The translations under genes and the position numbers were made by a program. 64,000 nucleotides of DNA from NCBI GenBank assembly GCA_011032825.1, contig JAADJZ010000031.1:248001-312000 (forward strand), read 5' to 3'. Under the pieces are notes generated by a model. It ran no database searches and had not been told where the DNA came from. It saw nothing but the letters and a program-made list of their open reading frames with translations. This DNA comes from Massariosphaeria phaeospora. Its lineage: Eukaryota; Ascomycota; Dothideomycetes; Pleosporales. Positions 1-11,858 of the stretch are shown one piece after another (position 1 is the stretch's first letter; the number at the start of each line of letters is the position of its first letter).

Positions 1-1503
1 CAAGGTTACGTCTGTCGCCCTTATAGGAGTGATGTGCAACGTTTACGAGCTATATTCACCTGGGTCAGCGAACGCATAGCTTGGGAGGATGCTTTCGAAG
101 GTGAGATCGATACCCGACATGTTCTCCAGAGCAAGCGCGGGTGCTCCGAGGAGATTGCTATCGTGGTCGCTGAAATGTGTTGCGCCGTCGGACTACACGC
201 CGAAGTCGTGAGAGGCTACCTCAAGACTCCCGGAGAACCCCTGGACTTGGAGAGCGTAGCACGGCCGAACCACTTCTGGAATGCTGTCATTGTCGATGGA
301 GAATGGCGCATTATGGATTGCTCTCTAGCTGGACCTACGAACCCGAAGCGCGCGCAATACTCCGACGCAGGCTCCCAGGTTGCTGAAGGGTGGTACTTCC
401 TCGCCCGACCGATGGAGATTTGCTACACGCATGTTCCACTTCTCCCTGAACAACAGCACATCTGCCCACCACAGCCACACGAGGTCCTCATGGCGCTGCC
501 GTGCTCAACTCCGACGTACTTCAAGCACTGTCTGCAGATGGTTGATTTTGATACTAGTCTTCTCAACCTCGACAACCTGGAGCTGGCACACATCTACATC
601 AACGTTCCAGAGGAGGTAGAATGTGTCGCCGAAGTTGAAGCCCGAGCTTATTCTCGCGACGTGGATGGCGACTACTTCGAAAGCGGCGATATAGTCCGCA
701 AGCCAGCCCTAGCACAAGCAGAATGGGTTGCCGGCCAGAAGCGGTACACCGTCAAGGCGCTTCTGCCCAGCGATGAGGGCCAAGGCATGCTCAAGATCTA
801 TGCCGGCCCTCGCGGCCTACGGGTAAGTCAACCACCAACACCCCTTTCTTTCACAAACTATATGTATTTATGTACCACCTGCTAACCCCCCACCCAGCAC
901 TCCAACAAGATGAACCCGCACGCCCTCGCCCTCGGCCTCCCCATCTCCCACTCCGGCACCAACCCCCCCTACTCGTTCCTCACCCTGCACCCCACCCCGC
1001 ACGCCCAGCGCCACGACCTCTACGTCGCGCAGCCGCAATGCGCGAACCTCGCCCTCAACAACACCTTCGTCTTCACCGTGCGTCAGCACCCCTCGTCGCT
1101 GACAGCGCGGCCCGCCGACTCCAACCCGAACCGCGCCTCCTCGCCCGCGCCCTTTGCGCGCCCCGCGTCTGCTATGAGCGTCCAGAGCATCTCGGCTTCG
1201 GGCTCGAATTATACGAATCCGAGCCAGACGTCGTCGTCGTCGAACACGTCGTCGACGAATAATGGGCCGCCCGGGTCGCTCAAGCCGGCGAAACTGGCGG
1301 TGCAGACGCCGTCGGGGAAGATCATACGGCTGCTGAGGAAGAGCGAGCATATGGGTGGTGGGGGTGAGGCGGGCGATGGCGGTGGCAGTGGCAGTGTGTG
1401 GGAGACGGTGATTAAGATTGGGGAGAGGGGGACGTGGAGGGCGTTGGTGTTGGCGGATCGCAGTGCGAGGTGGTGTGTTTTTGCGCAGTGGGAGGGGGCG
1501 TGA
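1..1503 (+). CDS. CYK3: Cyk3-like cytokinesis protein, C-terminal part (5' end outside window)
   Basis: The reading frame is open from base 1, so the gene starts upstream. Exon A is 1-822, a 75-bp phase-0 intron (GTAAGT...CCCAG) is 823-897, and the last exon is 898-1503. The visible part holds a transglutaminase-like domain: a Cys in RGCSEE, a His in NHFWNAV and an Asp in IMDCS stand where the Cys-His-Asp triad of the fold lies. A Ser/Thr/Pro/Asn-rich linker follows, then a conserved end (SGKIIRLLRK, GTWRALVLADR, WCVFAQWE). In yeasts Cyk3 acts at the division ring and promotes septum formation, with an N-terminal SH3 domain that would lie off the window. The family call is from remembered motif pattern; a Kyphoscoliosis-peptidase-type relative is the main alternative. 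No disruption is seen. Confidence 0.72.
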
Positions 1504-2586
1504 GATCCATGATTTGGTGTTTGTTTGTACGTTGGTTGCTGAGGCGTGCTTGGAGTATGGAGTATGGAAAAGTTCTTGTGTGTGTTTTCTCTCTTGGGTT
1601 TTGCGTGTCGTGGCATGGGCTCGGTCCCATTTGATGTTTTGATGGCATGGCATGTCTGGCGCATAGTTTGGGCTGGGCCTTTCTATTGGCTTGAATTGCT
1701 CTATCTACATGCAAGGAACGCTTTAATGCTGCCGCCATGTCCCTGTCCTGTCCTGGAGTTTTTTTTCGTCTTGGTATCGTGTTGCATTTGCATTTGCAGG
1801 TGTTATTTCTTCATGTATGTCAAATCAATCAATACGTAATATGTAATACGTACTACTCGGGCAAAGTGCGCTTTTTTCTGGTTTTTTTTATCGAGAGGGT
1901 ATAATCAACTATCTTGTCTGTCTATTGAACTAAGTCCCTTCAGTCCAACTACATCCGTTCAGTTTAGTTTAGCCCAGTCCAAGTCAGTTCAGTGCTACTC
2001 AACGACTCCTCTCCAACACAACGAACGACATGGCCCTTCCCACTTCCTTCCGGTGTAATCCTTTGTGCAATCGCGTTATCGTGAATGCCAGTCCAGTCAG
2101 GTCATGTATGTATGTATGTATGTATGGTATGGTGGTAGGAGAGAGAGAGAGAGAGAGTAGAGCAGACGGCGATGTCTAGACTCTTGATAAGGGAGGGGTA
2201 AGTGAGAAGGTAAACCCACTACTACCTACCTATCTGATCTACTATGATTTTTCATCTCATCTTATCTCATCTACCAGTACGTACGTATATCTTATTTTTG
2301 CCATACATTCAATGCAATGTAATGCCATGCAATGCAATCCACTTCAATCATTTCTCGTTTCGGCAGCTATGTCTCCATTCATTCATTCGTTCATCTCAGT
2401 GAGTTTTTGATTCCACTGTTGCATTTCCCGCCACCTACTATGTAATGTATGCGGTTCGGTTCGAAAGAGGCGGTTCGGTTCGCTTCATTTCGGTTCAGCT
2501 CCGCTCAGTGCACTTCAGTCCAGTCCATGTAGCAGACAAACAACCAGCCCGACTCTCCCCCTACTACTGTAGTCCACGCACCTACT
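1504..2586. other. Convergent intergenic region with microsatellites
   Basis: This stretch lies between the convergent 3' ends of the Cyk3-like gene and the glutamyl-tRNA synthetase gene. It is T-rich just after the Cyk3 stop, as expected of a fungal 3' UTR. It holds a (TGTA)n tract at about 2104-2126, a (GA)n tract at about 2139-2157, and many scattered CAGTTCAGT/CAGTCCAGT-like repeats at 1936-2010 and 2470-2530. I see no credible coding sequence. Confidence 0.7.
2104..2158. repeat. TGTA and GA microsatellites
   Basis: About five to six TGTA units are followed 13 bp later by about nine GA units. These are ordinary simple repeats in a 3' intergenic region and are likely length-polymorphic. 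Confidence 0.9.
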
Positions 2587-4564
2587 CTACTTACTCTTCC
2601 CCGTGGGAATCTGAAACGCCACCACCGCCTCCCCATGCCTAAACGCGCGATCCACCCTAAAATACCCCTTCCGATCAAACTGAATCACATCATCGACCTG
2701 CAACTCCGCGACATTACAATCCGCCACCGCCAGCGTGCGCGTCTCCGTCTGCTTGTTCAAAAAGTCCCCGAGCTCATCATCAACATCGAGCTTGTCCTTT
2801 GTGATCAGGTAGTCGAAGTCGACGAGCTCGACGGGCACGAGCGCCTGGTCCGTCGACAGCCACGTGACCTTCTTGGCCGTCTTCTTGACGTCGCCTTGCA
2901 GGTGCAGTTCGAGCTCGACGGCTGTGACGGTTTTGAGGCCAGCGGGCTGCGCGAGCGGATTGATAGAGTGCGAGATGTGGCGCACGATGGCGTTGCCCCA
3001 GTTCATGAGGGTGATTTCCTCGTCGGCGGCGAAGGACGCGGCGTCGGCTTGCTCGAGCAGGATGGACGCGCTGAAGACGACTTTCTTCTTGCCGAGCGTC
3101 GTGTATTTGGCGTGCTTGTCTTTCTCCTCGGTGGTGACGCCGGCGCGGGCGCCGACGACGGTGACGGGCACTTGGGCGGCCGAAGCGAGCGCTGTGTAGC
3201 GCGCGGCGATGGGGTCGATGTGCTTCTTGTTGGTGGCCCAGAAGCTGTGCCAGTCGAGGTTGACGATGTTCTTGGACGGGCCTTGCTTGAGGATGAACTC
3301 GCGCAGCGCGGGGATGGTGACGCCGCGGCGGCGCACGCCGCGCACCGTGGGCATGCGCGGGTCGTCCCAGCCCCAGACATCGCCGTTCTCTACGATGAGC
3401 GTGAGCTTGCGCTTGGAGAGCACCGTGCGGACAAAGTTCAGGCGCGCAAAGGCCCAGTTGTAGACGTGGCGCAGCTTCAGCGTCTTGAGGAACCACTGGT
3501 ACTGGGCGTCGCGGTCGTTGTACTCGGTGGTGCGCAGCGCGTGGGTGACGCCCTCGAGCGAGTCGACGATCGGGCAGCAGAAGTCGTAGGTCGGGTAGAT
3601 CTTCCACGTGTCGCCCGTGCGGTGGTGCACCTGGGGGCTGCAGCGGTAGATGACGGGGTCGCGCATGGCCTTGTTCGGGTCGTCGACAGACATCTTGGCG
3701 CGTATGCACCACCGCAGGCCCTCCGCGCTGCCCGTCTTCATCTCCTCGAAGCGGGCGAGGTTGTCCTCGGGGCTCGACTCCCGGCGCTCGCTGGCGACGC
3801 CGTTCATGCGCTCCTCACGCATCTTCTCCTGCAGGGTGTCGTCGGCATAGGCGGTGCCCTCATTCAGCATCTGCACGCAGTAGTCGTACAGCTCCTGGAA
3901 GTAGTTGCTGGTGTAGGAGACCGTGTCCGCCTTGACGCCCATGAGCGCCAGGTCCTCGACGATCGAGTCCTGGAACTCTTGCTTCTCCTTGATCGGGTTG
4001 GTGTCGTCGAAGCGCAGGATCAGCTTGCCCTTGTACTTCTCGTGGGCGAAGTAGTCGTTGAGGAGGGCGGCCTTTGCGTGGCCGATGTGCAGGTAGCCCC
4101 TGATGTCGAGTTAGCAACAGGTTCTGTCTTGGAAGGCGCGCAACCACGTACGAAGGCTCCGGCGGGAATCGCGTCACAATGCCCGTCCCATCGCCCACCT
4201 CCTGCAATCCAATATCATAATTCGCCCCATCATCCTTCACCTTCTCGCCATCCTTGGCCTTCGCCTTGTCGCCCTTCGCCGGCCGCTCCGCCAGGCTTGT
4301 GTGCTGCGGGTACGCCTCCTCGATGTAGTGGAACCAGCGACACAGGTTCGGCATCAGGCTCTGCTTGATGTACGCGTGCGCCACCCGGTTCTCGCGCAGC
4401 GTCTTCCACACGGTGGTGTCGGCATCGGTCAGTCCGTAGCCGACGATGTGTGTGCGTAGCGTGAGGTGGGCGTCGAGCTCGGCGAGGGCGGGCTCGATTT
4501 GCTTGAGGTTGAGGGGCTGGAGGGCCGAGGCGCGGTCTTGCCACTCTTTGACGTGGGCATCCAT
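2587..4564 (-). CDS. GUS1: Glutamyl-tRNA synthetase, cytoplasmic
   Basis: Charges tRNA-Glu with glutamate in the cytosol (class I synthetase). There are two exons on the minus strand, 4564-4152 and 4099-2587; a 52-bp phase-2 intron (GTACGT...CATCAG, 4100-4151) splits the Ser codon just before the signature GYLHIGH. The joined CDS is 642 codons (641 aa). The N-terminal ~115 residues are the short helical GST-C-like region of eukaryotic GluRS; then come RFPPEPSGYLHIGHAKA (HIGH motif), the LSKRK form of the KMSKS loop within NFVRTVLSKRKLT, and the WDDPRMPTVRGVRRRG segment typical of the GlnRS/archaeal-type GluRS class, ending in the beta-barrel anticodon-binding domain. I know the yeast homologue well enough to align it by eye, so the call is firm. 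The start at 4564 is the first ATG of a frame that fits the family's N-terminus. A very long plus-strand ORF over this gene is only its GC-rich shadow. Confidence 0.96.
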
Positions 4565-4919
4565 TTTGTGATAGACGGATGGAGGCGTTTTGGGGTGGGA
4601 TGTTGGTTGAGTGATGAGTTATGAGTCCAACGTTTTTTGGTGGGGTACATGATGACTCGCTCAGCGCTTATCGATAAGAGCAGTGGGCGATACACGTGGA
4701 CTTTGGAACTTTCACCGATATCCCTCGAGGACTCATTTTGACATGTTCGTAAAGATGGTCGAATTTACCCCCGAATACTCGTTGAAAGCCACGTTCCTTT
4801 TCCCCACAAGAATATCTTGGAAGGCAAGTCAGTATATCATACACCCGAACACCCCATCCACCATTCCATCACCCTCCACCCCGTTATCTGTCTCTATATC
4901 AACATCCATCACCTCTACC
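4565..4919. other. Intergenic spacer, promoter side of GluRS
   Basis: This 355-bp gap lies between the start of the GluRS gene (minus strand) and the 3' end of the downstream-coordinate monooxygenase, also minus. It must carry the GluRS promoter and the monooxygenase terminator. I see no clear TATA box or other site. Confidence 0.6.
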
Positions 4920-6904
4920 CTACTTCTGCTTCTTGCATTCTGCTCTCCTATCCCCCCGCTCCCTCGCCCTCCCATCCCTCAGCTCCAAATACTCGTCCAC
5001 AATCCCACGATAGTCTTTCGGCCAGTACGGCGTAAACCGCTCCCCCCACCAAGACCCCTTCCTCCTATTCTGCACGCCCACATCCCGCAGCAGCAAGTCC
5101 ACATACGGCAGACAATCGAACCACAACTCGGGAAACCGTGCCCCGAAACCGCGGCTGTATCGCCATTTTCCGAACTGCGTGTGTAGCACCGTTTCGTACA
5201 AGATGCGGTTCGCCGGGTCGTTGAGATCCGTACTGGTCGTATTTCCGTCGGCGAGCGTGCCGTTTGTGGGTTTGGACATGTCGTTGGACGGGGGCTTGGT
5301 TGTGGCTGTGTGTAGTGCAGGTAGCTGATTGTCGAGGAACGCCGTGATCCAGAGTGCTTGCACTTGCGCGATGATAGTTGTAGCTGGACTCCGGTATGCA
5401 CCTGCGAAAGCGAGCGTCCGGCTAGCGATGAAAGCAGGCGGGACCATAAACCGATAGAGTCGATACGGCTCTTTGGCCAACTCTGTTGCATCGTCGGTCA
5501 TGGGCTTGACTTCTCTTGGCTCAGGCTGGTCTTTCAGCTTCGGGCATTTTTCGAGAATCTCGGCGTCGGCTTTGGCGATGAATCTGTTAGCGGAGGGTGA
5601 TGCGAAACCCGGTAGGCCCAGTTCTCTCTCAGTGACGAATCTGAGCTGCGGCGCGTCTTTCCAGCCTGTGCCGAATATCAGGACATCTGCGTCGAGTGAT
5701 TCGCCATTAGAGAGGTGCACGGTGTGTTCGGACAGCCGCGATATGTCTGCTATGTGGACTGAGATCGTGCCGTTGCGAACCAGCTCGAAGAAATCGAGGC
5801 CGTAGTTGAACAAGCCACGATTCGTTCCAATGAAGAACAGGTCATCCCATGGCTTGAGTTTGGCCGTCTCAGGATGGGCATCGTAATCGTTGTGTTCGAG
5901 GACGCTGTGCTGGATCTTTGCGAAAAAGCCATCTACAATCTTGCGGCCGAGCCAATGTCGTTGGAAGAAGCTCCTGATAGAGGTGAACCCATCAGAGTCC
6001 CAGATAGTGGGTGATAGCCAGGTAATGAGCCGCGTCGTTAGAAGCAGTTCGGGGATGACTTTGAGCGGCGTCAGACGGTTTGGCATCATCCAGCACGGTC
6101 CGTGGCCAGATTCCCGAATGATCCAGTCTACATGCACTCCCGCTGAAGCATACGCGCATGCGATATCCCAAGAAAACTTAGCGCCACTAAGAAGCACCAC
6201 CTTCTTGTACTGGCCGGGCCCATCCTCAGCTTTGGCGAATTCACTGCTGTGGTAGATTGGTGTTGAAAAGGTCTCCCTTCCTTCTAGACTTGGCATGAAC
6301 GGTTCCGCTGTCAGTCCGGTTGCAAGCACTAGTTTTCTTGCTCTGATCTTGACAATCTCCCGCTGTGGCCTCTTGGTGTCAGCGACTACTAGAGTCCATC
6401 CGGCATCTCCATTATCGATCGCTGACTCGACACTGCTGTTGAAGCGTATATGCCTGATTAAGTTGTATTTATTAACATAGTCGAGAAGATATTCATTGAC
6501 GTGTTCCCCTGGTATGTGATCATTCTGCGGGTCGTATCCTTCCGTGCTCATTGGTGAGTCCGAATACTACTACAAATTAGCATTTTCTTGTACTCGTGGC
6601 CAAGATCAGGTACCTCGAACCTGACGTAGATCAGTAATGAACGGATCTTGCGAGGGAACGAAATATATTTACGTTTTGAAATGATTATTCGTACGAAGCC
6701 CTGGGTATAGACGATCTCGCGCCCATACGCCACCCAAGAATGAACCCTTGTCGAGCACCAATTTGGTTGCACCGGGATTCGCATCTCCGTAGGTCTTCAG
6801 CATGGCAATCCCATGAATACCTATCAGAACGATTATTGTAAGACTCAAAAGCTCAAGTCCTTGCCCTTACCAGCACCGACAACAACAAGATCAAAAGACT
6901 CCAT
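4920..6904 (-). CDS. FAD-dependent monooxygenase, FMO-like
   Basis: A flavin monooxygenase (FAD and NADPH dependent) of the kind common in fungal secondary or xenobiotic metabolism; the substrate is unknown. I assembled four exons on the minus strand: 6904-6871, 6820-6673, a 7-nt exon 6620-6614, and 6566-4920. The introns are 50, 52 and 47 bp with CTRAY-like branch sites. The product is 611 aa. The FAD-binding GxGxxG (VVVGAGIHG, residues 7-15) is split by intron 1. Then come LGGVWARDRLYPGL, FEYSDSPM (formed across the 7-nt exon), HIPGEHV, ATGLTAEPF, the FMO-type segment FSTPIYHSSEF, an NADPH-site-like LLSGAKFSWDIACAYASAGV, and FGTGW. The reading frame only works and only matches the family if the 7-nt exon is included. 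The largest exon alone would lack the FAD motif. Acting on its own rather than in a cluster is likely, since its neighbours are housekeeping. Confidence 0.88.
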
Positions 6905-9314
6905 ATCGAGAGCCAATCGATGCGATAGTTTCGGTGGTCTGATATGTAAATGGAGAAACAAAGCACTATATAACTGGCGTATTTTAAACAGGCTTTCTAA
7001 TACGAGCAACAAGTGAACGGCACTGGTGTTTGCAAATTCTGTAGGATCAGAATTCGGCGCAACGATTCATGTGTAGAAAAACTGCTATGCGAGATCAAGC
7101 AAGAAGCTGACAAGGCGCCCCTCAGTCAGACATTCGCCGTGGATATTTGACAGCACGATTGTGGGGACAGCCTAAGTTTCAGCCGGACTCGAGCGAAATT
7201 TCGTAAACCGCCATCCTGACACGGGATGCGAGAACTCAATTGGCTGACGGTGGCTAAAGCCTGATGGCCGGGACGGGATTGGTCAGGCTGATGTAGAAAC
7301 CCGGTGAAAGGACTGCAGCACACGCAAGGTATAGATGCGCCCATGGTTGACGGCCTGCTTCCTTGCTTGTAGTGGCTACTTTTCGACTCCGCAGAGGCGC
7401 GCCTTGCTATCAGATATCTCATCACGGAAGGTCGTACAACGCCAGAGGGAGTTAATCGGATCTCGCCGAGCTAGGACCTCGGGATACTCTCGTAACCATA
7501 TAAGCACCGTTGTCTCTAGCGAAGTAGTCGAGTATAGGTATACCATAGGATTCGTAAGCATTTCTATAAACTGGCGTCAGCACAATCATCTTCCCCAGAG
7601 TATTCGAGTCCCTGGGTTCCGTGATGGCGCCATGCGGGCTGATCCCAGTGTGGATGTGGCGGAAATTGTGTACACCGCCACTCGCAGCGCCAAAGAGAAG
7701 GACAACGTTGTGATCTGCAACAACATACAAATTTGGCGAATTCGTCTAGTGGGCTCATTGCAATCTCCATACCACCTAAAATGATTGATGAAGGTCCGAC
7801 AGAAACCGTTGCAAAGTTGAAACGGCGTCGACCCCCGGTGCTACTGTTCGGTGTCCGGTATCCAACTGGTCGGGTCCTAGCGTACGTAGCAAGGCAGGAG
7901 TCTCTCAATATTGTCCGCGTAGATGCACCTTATTACTTCAGGAAAGTGCCTATTTCTTTGCTTTTTTCTAGGCTTGACTAAAAGACCTCTCTTGTCAAAT
8001 CATCAAATCCTAGGATGTGCGCTACTGCGAAAAATAAGTCGAGACCGTGACACTGAGAGAGAGAGGTTATTTCTGGATCCATTTACTCCGTATGCTGCAC
8101 TCGGTCGTTGTTTACACCGCAGGGAAGGTGTTTGTTTCCGCGACCTCTTTGCGACGATCATCATGGTACGGGTATTGCCGCTGGACTGCTGCCGGGATCG
8201 TGCTATGAGGTATAAAGACAGATATGACCGTGTAGCAACTAGTCGAGGATTGATTTTGCCGCTTGCACGTTATTCTGGTGGTGATTGAGGGGCGAGGGAG
8301 AGAGTCTGTAAAAGACAGAGACGGGGCCGGGGCACCTCGGCCCCAAGTTGGCGCTAGTCCTAGTACGGGCAAGCGTCGCCTCGTTTTTCTTCGTTCAATT
8401 ATACGGGCACGACGGCCATCCAACACCACCACCATCACAACCGCTTGTAGCAGAGTGTCGACTCTACCAAACCAGACTGAGCATCTTAGTGCGTTGCTGA
8501 AGTTGATTCGACTGGACTTGGTTGCTGGTCCAGGCTACACAGGTCATCTCTCCACATTATGGTAGCTCAGGCGGGAGCTCCGGTTCCGCGCCCCTTACCT
8601 AGCTTTGATGGCTTAACCTTTACACCTGGGTAATCAAATCAAGTGTTGCCCTGTATTGGCTAAATACACAACAAACGATAATCACTTTAGATTTCGTGTT
8701 ACATCCCCGTGACTCGATGCCTTGTTTGGCTATACCAAACAAACCAAGACAGGCAAATCTGTTTCAACAGCAGCCTCGTCTTTATCAAACTATTGTTCAT
8801 GAATAAATTTCCATTGATAAGATCACTTGACGCTTTCCTTACCTCTGTTCTCTGTCTGTTGAAACTTGATATATAATGCTAACTCTACATAGGTCAAATG
8901 CTTGCCTATCTATAACGTATATGACCTGGTCTGCTCTGGAAGTTTTCCGCAGCGCCTGCAACATGCACTATTTTCTCTAGCGTGCGCTGTATGAATCGTG
9001 CTTCAGTGGTGCTGAGTCATCTGAATCATGGTTCATCTGCGAGATGACTTCGCGACGCCATATATGACATATCATCTTCTCTTTACTCTCCGGTCTCTAT
9101 AATCTCTTCTTCGTTATCAGAAAGCCATGCCTTTGGGCTCAAGAAGATCATGGCACTACCTAGGTATGTTTAAGCCGTCTTCCGCTAAACCGCATTGTGC
9201 GTTATCAGCACAGTACGAGCCCAGAGCGTTTCACAATGTCTGTTAACCACAAGCATAGTGTATACACAAAGACAGTCGGCGCTAGCTACCATAAATACGC
9301 GTAGTTCTTCCATT
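6905..9314. other. Long gene-poor region
   Basis: 2.4 kb between the monooxygenase start (minus) and the first RING locus (plus). All frames hold only short ORFs; most look random. The one stretch with coding-like codon use is 7453-7908 on the minus strand, listed separately. The part near 8640-9180 is moderately AT-rich and looks non-coding. No tRNA or TIR-bearing transposon was recognised. Confidence 0.5.
7453..7908 (-). pseudogene. Possible gene remnant, unknown family
   Basis: On the minus strand two overlapping frames read in a protein-like way with GC-rich third positions. The first (from 7908) contains GPSSIILGGMEIAMSPLDEF. The second, shifted by one base at about 7740-7720, continues with VVLLFGAASGGVHNFRHIHT and runs to a stop at 7453. 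No acceptable intron joins them: the only GT...AG pair at the junction is about 14 bp. That suggests a frameshifted remnant, but I do not recognise the family and chance cannot be excluded. Confidence 0.22.
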
Positions 9315-10533
9315 ATGTCTATAGCAAAATCCTATCCACTATCGAAACTCTTCTACATATCCAGAAGAAACTCTAACATATCCGCGCTTCCCGAAACCTA
9401 CTTGCCGAAAAGCATCCATCAGATGGATCAAATCGTCAAGATGGAAGCAGAGAGTCTTTCGATAGACAGCGCTCTAATCCACATTGAAGCCCTCGTAAAT
9501 CCACTTTCGATTCAGTCGAGGAGGCCGCGAGCGTTGCAGAACTATTGGAAATGGCTAGGAATGGCGCCTTGGTCGCGTCTGGCTTTCCGATCCCAGCCAT
9601 CACTACCCGAAGATGATCGATACGATCCTACTCAAGAACAGGAATACGATCCCAGTCAACACTTTCTAGTTGAGCAGGGTCAGCAGTTCCTCTCCCGGTC
9701 ATTGGCTTTTGCTCTGAGAGCAAACGAACAAGACACTTACAATAGTAGTGTCCACCTGCTGACGCAACTAGACGCTGCAGCGTGTCTGCCATTTGAAGTT
9801 TTATCCACGTCCATCAATAAGTCCGTCAAATTGATTGATGAAAATTATACGGGAGCGTCGGCGACAGCCTGAGCTTCAGTTCGTCGAGGAATTTGACTTC
9901 GAAACACGAATGAGAAACATAACCACGATCTCATTCTTGTATCGCCTTGCTCTGTACCAATGCCGCAGCCGGGCCCATTCTTGGGGCATTGTCAAAAATA
10001 TCAAGGCGCAAACACTGGAGCTATTTGGCGCGCCAGAAGGCTGGATGTGTCTAACGGCAGCCGAGCAACTTGTCGCCGACATAGAAGCGAGGAAGGCTAC
10101 AATCGTCGCCCGCTTCTAGCAACCAGCCGATGTCGAGCACGAGAAAGTCCCGATGGACCAGATAGCGTCGACAATCGAAGACACGACCGACATGGACTGT
10201 CCTATCTGCAGGGACACAATGTCTTCCCGTGCCGGTGTTCGGACAAATGCATGCTACCACGCTTTTTGTCTCGAGTGCTTGGGCACCTGGGTGGTAGAAT
10301 CGCAGACCTGCCCGTACTGTCGCACTGAGCTGTTCCCTGACCAAGAGGTACGTGTTGCGGCGCTCTATGATGAGCTCATTGCGCAACACGGGTACATTGA
10401 CGGGTTGAGCGCGGACGCGGAGCAAGCACTGCTTTCAGTAAAGCTGCTCCGTGAAGAGTACAAGCTGCAGTTCGAATTCGACCAGTCGCTTACCCCTCAG
10501 GCTAAGGCGGTGGAGTTTGAGGAGACGTTCTAG
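9315..10533 (+). CDS. RING-finger protein, locus A (gene model uncertain, perhaps broken)
   Basis: The end of this locus, from ATG 10153 to the stop at 10533, encodes a clear C3HC4 RING: CPIC, then ACYHAFCLEC, then TCPYC, ending in FDQSLTPQAKAVEFEETF. RINGs of this kind bind two zinc ions and usually mark E3 ubiquitin ligases. Upstream, a frame from ATG 9315 runs to a stop at 9870-9872, and a second frame (9835-10119) continues into the RING frame but has one TAG at 10117-10119. A weak 70-bp intron (9798-9867, GTTTTA...GACAG, phase 0) would fuse frames one and two, and a weak 48-bp one ending at 10119 would remove the TAG. Without transcript data, a frameshifted and stopped pseudogene is equally possible, as is a short RING-only protein from 10153. 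It is the first of three RING loci in 8.5 kb on this strand. Confidence 0.5.
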
Positions 10534-11054
10534 ACAGCTGCGAGCAGTGGTCTGGAATCAGTTTCCGATATTGGGATGGGTACAGAAAGTACTGAATAAT
10601 ATTAATATTGTAATGCAAATTCAAACCAATCTGGGCCAATATATATGTAAGATCCCCTTTCGTGAACATGGGTGAAAAACATGGTAATGAAATTTCGAGC
10701 AAAGTGGCGAGTAAACCATGTAATTGAGTACAGACATCAAGCAACCACGTCATATTAGCTACGGCAACTTCCTATGGTCTTCACGAGGAAAGTCGAAAGT
10801 ATGCACTGAAAAACATCATTGCAACAACTAATCTGACTAGATCTAGGACTATCGCACAAGAAGAAAAGTAAAGACCGTCGTCGGAACCAGACCCTTTGCT
10901 TTTCAAGAGTCAAGAGCTCTCATAAAGGAAACACCTCAACACTAGCACCAACACCAAACCACCACAAAATCTAAAGCTCCGATCGTAGAAACAAAAGCTG
11001 CCTCAGCAAGATACACTCCCCAATCTCCATTACCTCCGTGAATACTGTGAATGC
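10534..11054. other. Convergent intergenic region
   Basis: 521 bp between the 3' ends of RING locus A and the AA9 gene. AT-rich with AATAATATTAAT-like tracts at about 10595-10610 that could serve in 3' end formation. No coding sequence is seen. Confidence 0.6.
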
Positions 11055-11858
11055 TCAAGCACCGGACCAGACAGCCGGGCCGGGGAACTGGTAGTCCCAG
11101 TGCATGTTTGTAGTGTGGATGTTGATAGCAAGGCCCGGTTCACTGCCCTTGTAGAGCGTCCTAGCATCCACGCCACCAGTAATGACTTTGGTACCCGTAC
11201 CGGGGACCTTGATGGTGACACACTGAGGATAGAATTCCGCACCATCAGCGGGGTAATCGCCCTGGCCGATAGCATTGTTCGCAACATGCAGCGCGATGAG
11301 CTCGTGACGGATGACATACTCGCCGGCCTTCAGGTTCGAGGGCACGCGGACGGGCCAGGTGCCGTTGTCGGCGATCATCTGGTTGGTGGCCCAGAAGCCC
11401 TGCGGGTACGTCGTGGGGTTGATCCAGCCGCGCTGCGCGATCTTGACGAACTTGAGGTCCGCCTTGTTGACGGTGGCGCACGGGCCGTTGCACGCGGCGA
11501 TGTAGTCGATGATGGGGCCCCAGTGCGCGTTGGGGAAGGGGATCCCCGCCTGCCACCATTTGACCGTCACGGTCTGGCCGGCGTTGATCGGCGCGGCGAA
11601 CTGCGCGGGGGTGGCGTTGAGCGCGCAGATGATGTCGTTGGTGTTGGCTTTGATGGGCTTCAGCGGGTTGCCGCCGACGTTGGTCGTGTACCAGGAAGGC
11701 GTGTTGCTTGGGTACGGAGTACCCTCGAAGCCTTCATTCGGGCTCCAGGCTTTATACTCGACGCCGCTGGCCCAGAGCTTCTCGAGGAAAGAGTGGCCTA
11801 GAACGGAGGGCACGAGGGTGGAGAGGAGAAGGAGGGAGGCAGAAGCTTTGGAAAACAT
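11055..11858 (-). CDS. AA9 lytic polysaccharide monooxygenase (formerly GH61), secreted
   Basis: Copper-dependent secreted enzyme that cleaves crystalline cellulose or related glucans oxidatively. Single exon, 267 aa. Residues 1-21 are a signal peptide ending in VLG, so the mature protein starts with His22 (HSFLEKLW), the N-terminal half of the copper histidine brace. The second brace His is in NAHWGPIIDYIAAC, the conserved HELIALH segment follows, and the axial Tyr is in EFYPQCVTIKV. Two NxT sites (NATP, NGTW) could be glycosylated. There is no carbohydrate-binding module; the catalytic domain ends at the C-terminus. The length and motif order are normal for the family. It points to a plant-degrading or plant-associated lifestyle. 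Confidence 0.95.
   Translation of the reverse strand: MFSKASASLLLLSTLVPSVLGHSFLEKLWASGVEYKAWSPNEGFEGTPYPSNTPSWYTTNVGGNPLKPIKANTNDIICALNATPAQFAAPINAGQTVTVKWWQAGIPFPNAHWGPIIDYIAACNGPCATVNKADLKFVKIAQRGWINPTTYPQGFWATNQMIADNGTWPVRVPSNLKAGEYVIRHELIALHVANNAIGQGDYPADGAEFYPQCVTIKVPGTGTKVITGGVDARTLYKGSEPGLAINIHTTNMHWDYQFPGPAVWSGA

Noticed and set aside
868..1653. 261-codon minus-strand ORF, Arg- and Gly-rich
   Set aside because: Antisense shadow of the Cyk3-like last exon, with low-complexity sequence only.
2635..4368. 577-codon plus-strand ORF
   Set aside because: It is antisense to the glutamyl-tRNA synthetase gene, whose motifs are unmistakable; the GC-rich codon use creates the open frame.
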